From contig DBOB01000025.1 of NCBI GenBank assembly GCA_002299885.1, positions 30,596-94,595 of the forward strand: DNA of 64,000 nucleotides, written 5' to 3'. Position 1 is the first letter of the stretch, and each line of letters begins with the position of its first letter. This DNA comes from Sediminibacterium sp. UBA657. GTDB lineage: Bacteria > Bacteroidota > Bacteroidia > Chitinophagales > Chitinophagaceae. This document shows, piece after piece, positions 62,976 through 64,000 of this stretch. Both the position numbers and the translations under genes were made by a program. A model generated the notes under the pieces. It was not told the DNA's origin, did not search any database, and worked only from the letters and a program-made list of their open reading frames with translations.

Positions 62976-63818
62976 ATGGAAATAGCAGTTATCATTGAAT
63001 TGAAAAAAATATTTGAAGCATCTGCTAATGAGCAAAATGGAGTTGAGTTTTGGCTAGCAAGAGATCTTCAGGAATTATTAGGGTATTCAGACTGGAGAAA
63101 TTTTTTAAATGCTATAGATAAGTCTAAAATTACTTGCACTTTAGTTGGGGAAGTAATTTTAGACCATTTCGTTGATATCACCAAAATGGTAAAAATTGGA
63201 TCAGGTGCAGAGAGGGAACTTGAAGATATAATGCTTACAAGATATGCTTGTTATTTAATTGCTCAGAATGGTGATCCTAAGAAAGAACGAATTGCTTTCG
63301 CTCAAAGTTATTTTGCAATTCAAACTAGAAAACAAGAACTCCTTGAGGAAAGGATACTTTTAAATGAGAGACTTGTAGCGCGTGAAAAATTAGCTGCGAC
63401 TGAGACAGAAATGTCAAAAAATATTTACGAGCGAGGTGTTGACGCTAAGGGGTTTGCCAATATTCGAAGTAAGGGCGACTGGGCTTTATTTGGAGGATTA
63501 ACTACGAGTAACATGAAAAAGTAATTAGGGATACCTGAAAATAAGCCACTTGCTGATTTTCTTCCTACAATAACAATTACTGCAAAACAGTTAGCAACTG
63601 AAATCACTAACTATAATGTTAAACAAAATGACTTGAATGGTGAATCTAGCATCACGAACGAACATGTTAAAAATAATAAGGACATTAGAAGTTTATTAGG
63701 AAAAAGTGGAATTCAGCCTGAGAAACTTCCAGCAGAAGAGGATATCAACAAACTAAAACGTAGAATCAAGACTTTAGACAAAGTAGCAGAAAAGAAAAAA
63801 TTAAAAGGAAAAAAATAG
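62976..63818 (+). pseudogene. dinD-like DNA-damage-inducible gene interrupted by one in-frame stop
   Basis: The first part (62976-63524) codes 182 residues with the Bro-N/DinD start (FWLARDLQELLGYSDWRNFLNAI), HFVDITKMVKIGSGAERELED, YACYLIAQNGDPKKERIAFAQSYFAIQTRK and ending FGGLTTSNMKK, then TAA. The same frame continues at once with LGIPENKPLADFLPTITI, ATEITNYNVKQNDLNGES, NEHVKNNKDIRSLL and LPAEEDINKLKRR to 63818. Together they make the full 280-codon family length. The TAA replaces one codon, probably AAA or CAA, in the MKxxLG region, so one substitution explains it. No frameshift is needed. Readthrough or a sequencing error are alternatives. Confidence 0.85.
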
Positions 63819-63956
63819 AATTCTTAAAATTATTTTTCAATTCATATTAATAATTTATAGTCTTTGGGATGGCCGGCTCATTTCATTTGCCGTCTTCCCA
63901 AATGGGCTCCTTACCCAAAGCCTTTCAAAAGCAAGCTTTCGACACAGCCTTGAAAC
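63819..63956. other. Non-coding gap between the dinD remnant and the terminator
   Basis: This stretch has no credible frame. TTTGGGA near 63863 can pair with TCCCAAA near 63897, a weak hairpin. Otherwise I see nothing in it. Confidence 0.3.
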
Positions 63957-63983
63957 AAAAAAGCCTCTCACTTTGTGAGAGGC
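63957..63983 (-). terminator. Rho-independent terminator of a minus-strand transcript entering from the right
   Basis: GCCTCTCAC (63963-63971) pairs perfectly with GTGAGAGGC (63975-63983) over a 3-base loop. On the minus strand it is followed by a U run (A run at 63957-63962 on plus). It would end the transcript of the probable tRNA beside it. Confidence 0.8.
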
Positions 63984-63987
63984 CTTG

Positions 63988-64000
63988 TAGCCGGTACGGG
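63988..64000 (-). tRNA. Probable tRNA 3' end, cut by the window edge
   Basis: Read on the minus strand the edge is CCCGTACCGGCTA, which fits a T-stem 3' strand (CCCGT), a 7-base acceptor strand (ACCGGCT) and discriminator A. It is directly followed by a terminator. Only 13 bases are visible and CCA is not encoded, so the amino acid cannot be told. Confidence 0.35.

Noticed and set aside
63863..63903. Hairpin TTTGGGA...TCCCAAA as a second terminator
   Set aside because: The stem is short, the loop long and irregular, and no T run follows. The strong terminator at 63957-63983 explains the region better.

Overview
The window reads as a chromosomal segment of a low-GC Bacteroidota species, most likely Chitinophagaceae-like. 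The signs are a SusC/SusD pair, DUF1573, a protein with a type IX secretion system (T9SS) C-terminal sorting domain, GldL/GldM-like proteins, a PorG/DUF6089-type barrel, promoters of the Bacteroidota form TAnnTTTG, and no consistent Shine-Dalgarno sequences. No species call can be made from the sequence alone.

Layout. 1-6.7 kb: the end of a B12-type radical SAM gene, a YjbR-like gene, a tiny basic protein, then a SusC/SusD outer-membrane uptake pair. 6.8-16.7 kb: DUF1573, a fused branched-chain-type 2-oxoacid dehydrogenase E1, a small secreted protein behind yebC, and transporters (APC permease, DAACS symporter, DedA, MFS) with a GT9 glycosyltransferase. 16.8-21.9 kb: a minus-strand gene train atpG, scpB, lysA, MlaF-like ATPase, redoxin, mdh. 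22.1-31.8 kb: a plus-strand housekeeping train secA, deoC, M20 hydrolase, maeB, MlaE-like permease, beta-CASP nuclease. 32.7-37.8 kb: a putative D-amino-acid/muropeptide salvage cluster (D-aminoacylase, DUF1611, dipeptide epimerase-like enolase, APC permease) with a convergent LysR gene. 38.8-40.1 kb: a small unknown gene and a Sua5-type tRNA t6A enzyme.

The standout is 40.3-62.4 kb. A membrane-embedded AraC-type regulator precedes ten tightly packed plus-strand genes: a stand-alone HTH paralogue of that regulator, a GldL-like and a GldM-like protein that keep the motor residues I can recognise, a beta-helix fused to a PorG-like barrel, a lipoprotein, a very small T9SS-sorted protein, a 4054-residue fibre protein, two tandem FISUMP proteins and a TlpA-like thioredoxin. 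The giant protein has long stretches of the IxxNTxx (Asn-at-d) heptads known from trimeric autotransporter stalks, phage-tail-fibre modules, and YadA-head-like NTAIG repeats. It has no YadA anchor and no T9SS sorting domain. I infer a dedicated surface-fibre apparatus built around a divergent gliding/T9SS-type proton motor, without GldK, GldN or SprA in the window.

62.4-64.0 kb is accessory: an orphan HigA antitoxin with a clear operator, a dinD gene broken by one in-frame stop, and a probable tRNA 3' end with its terminator at the right edge.
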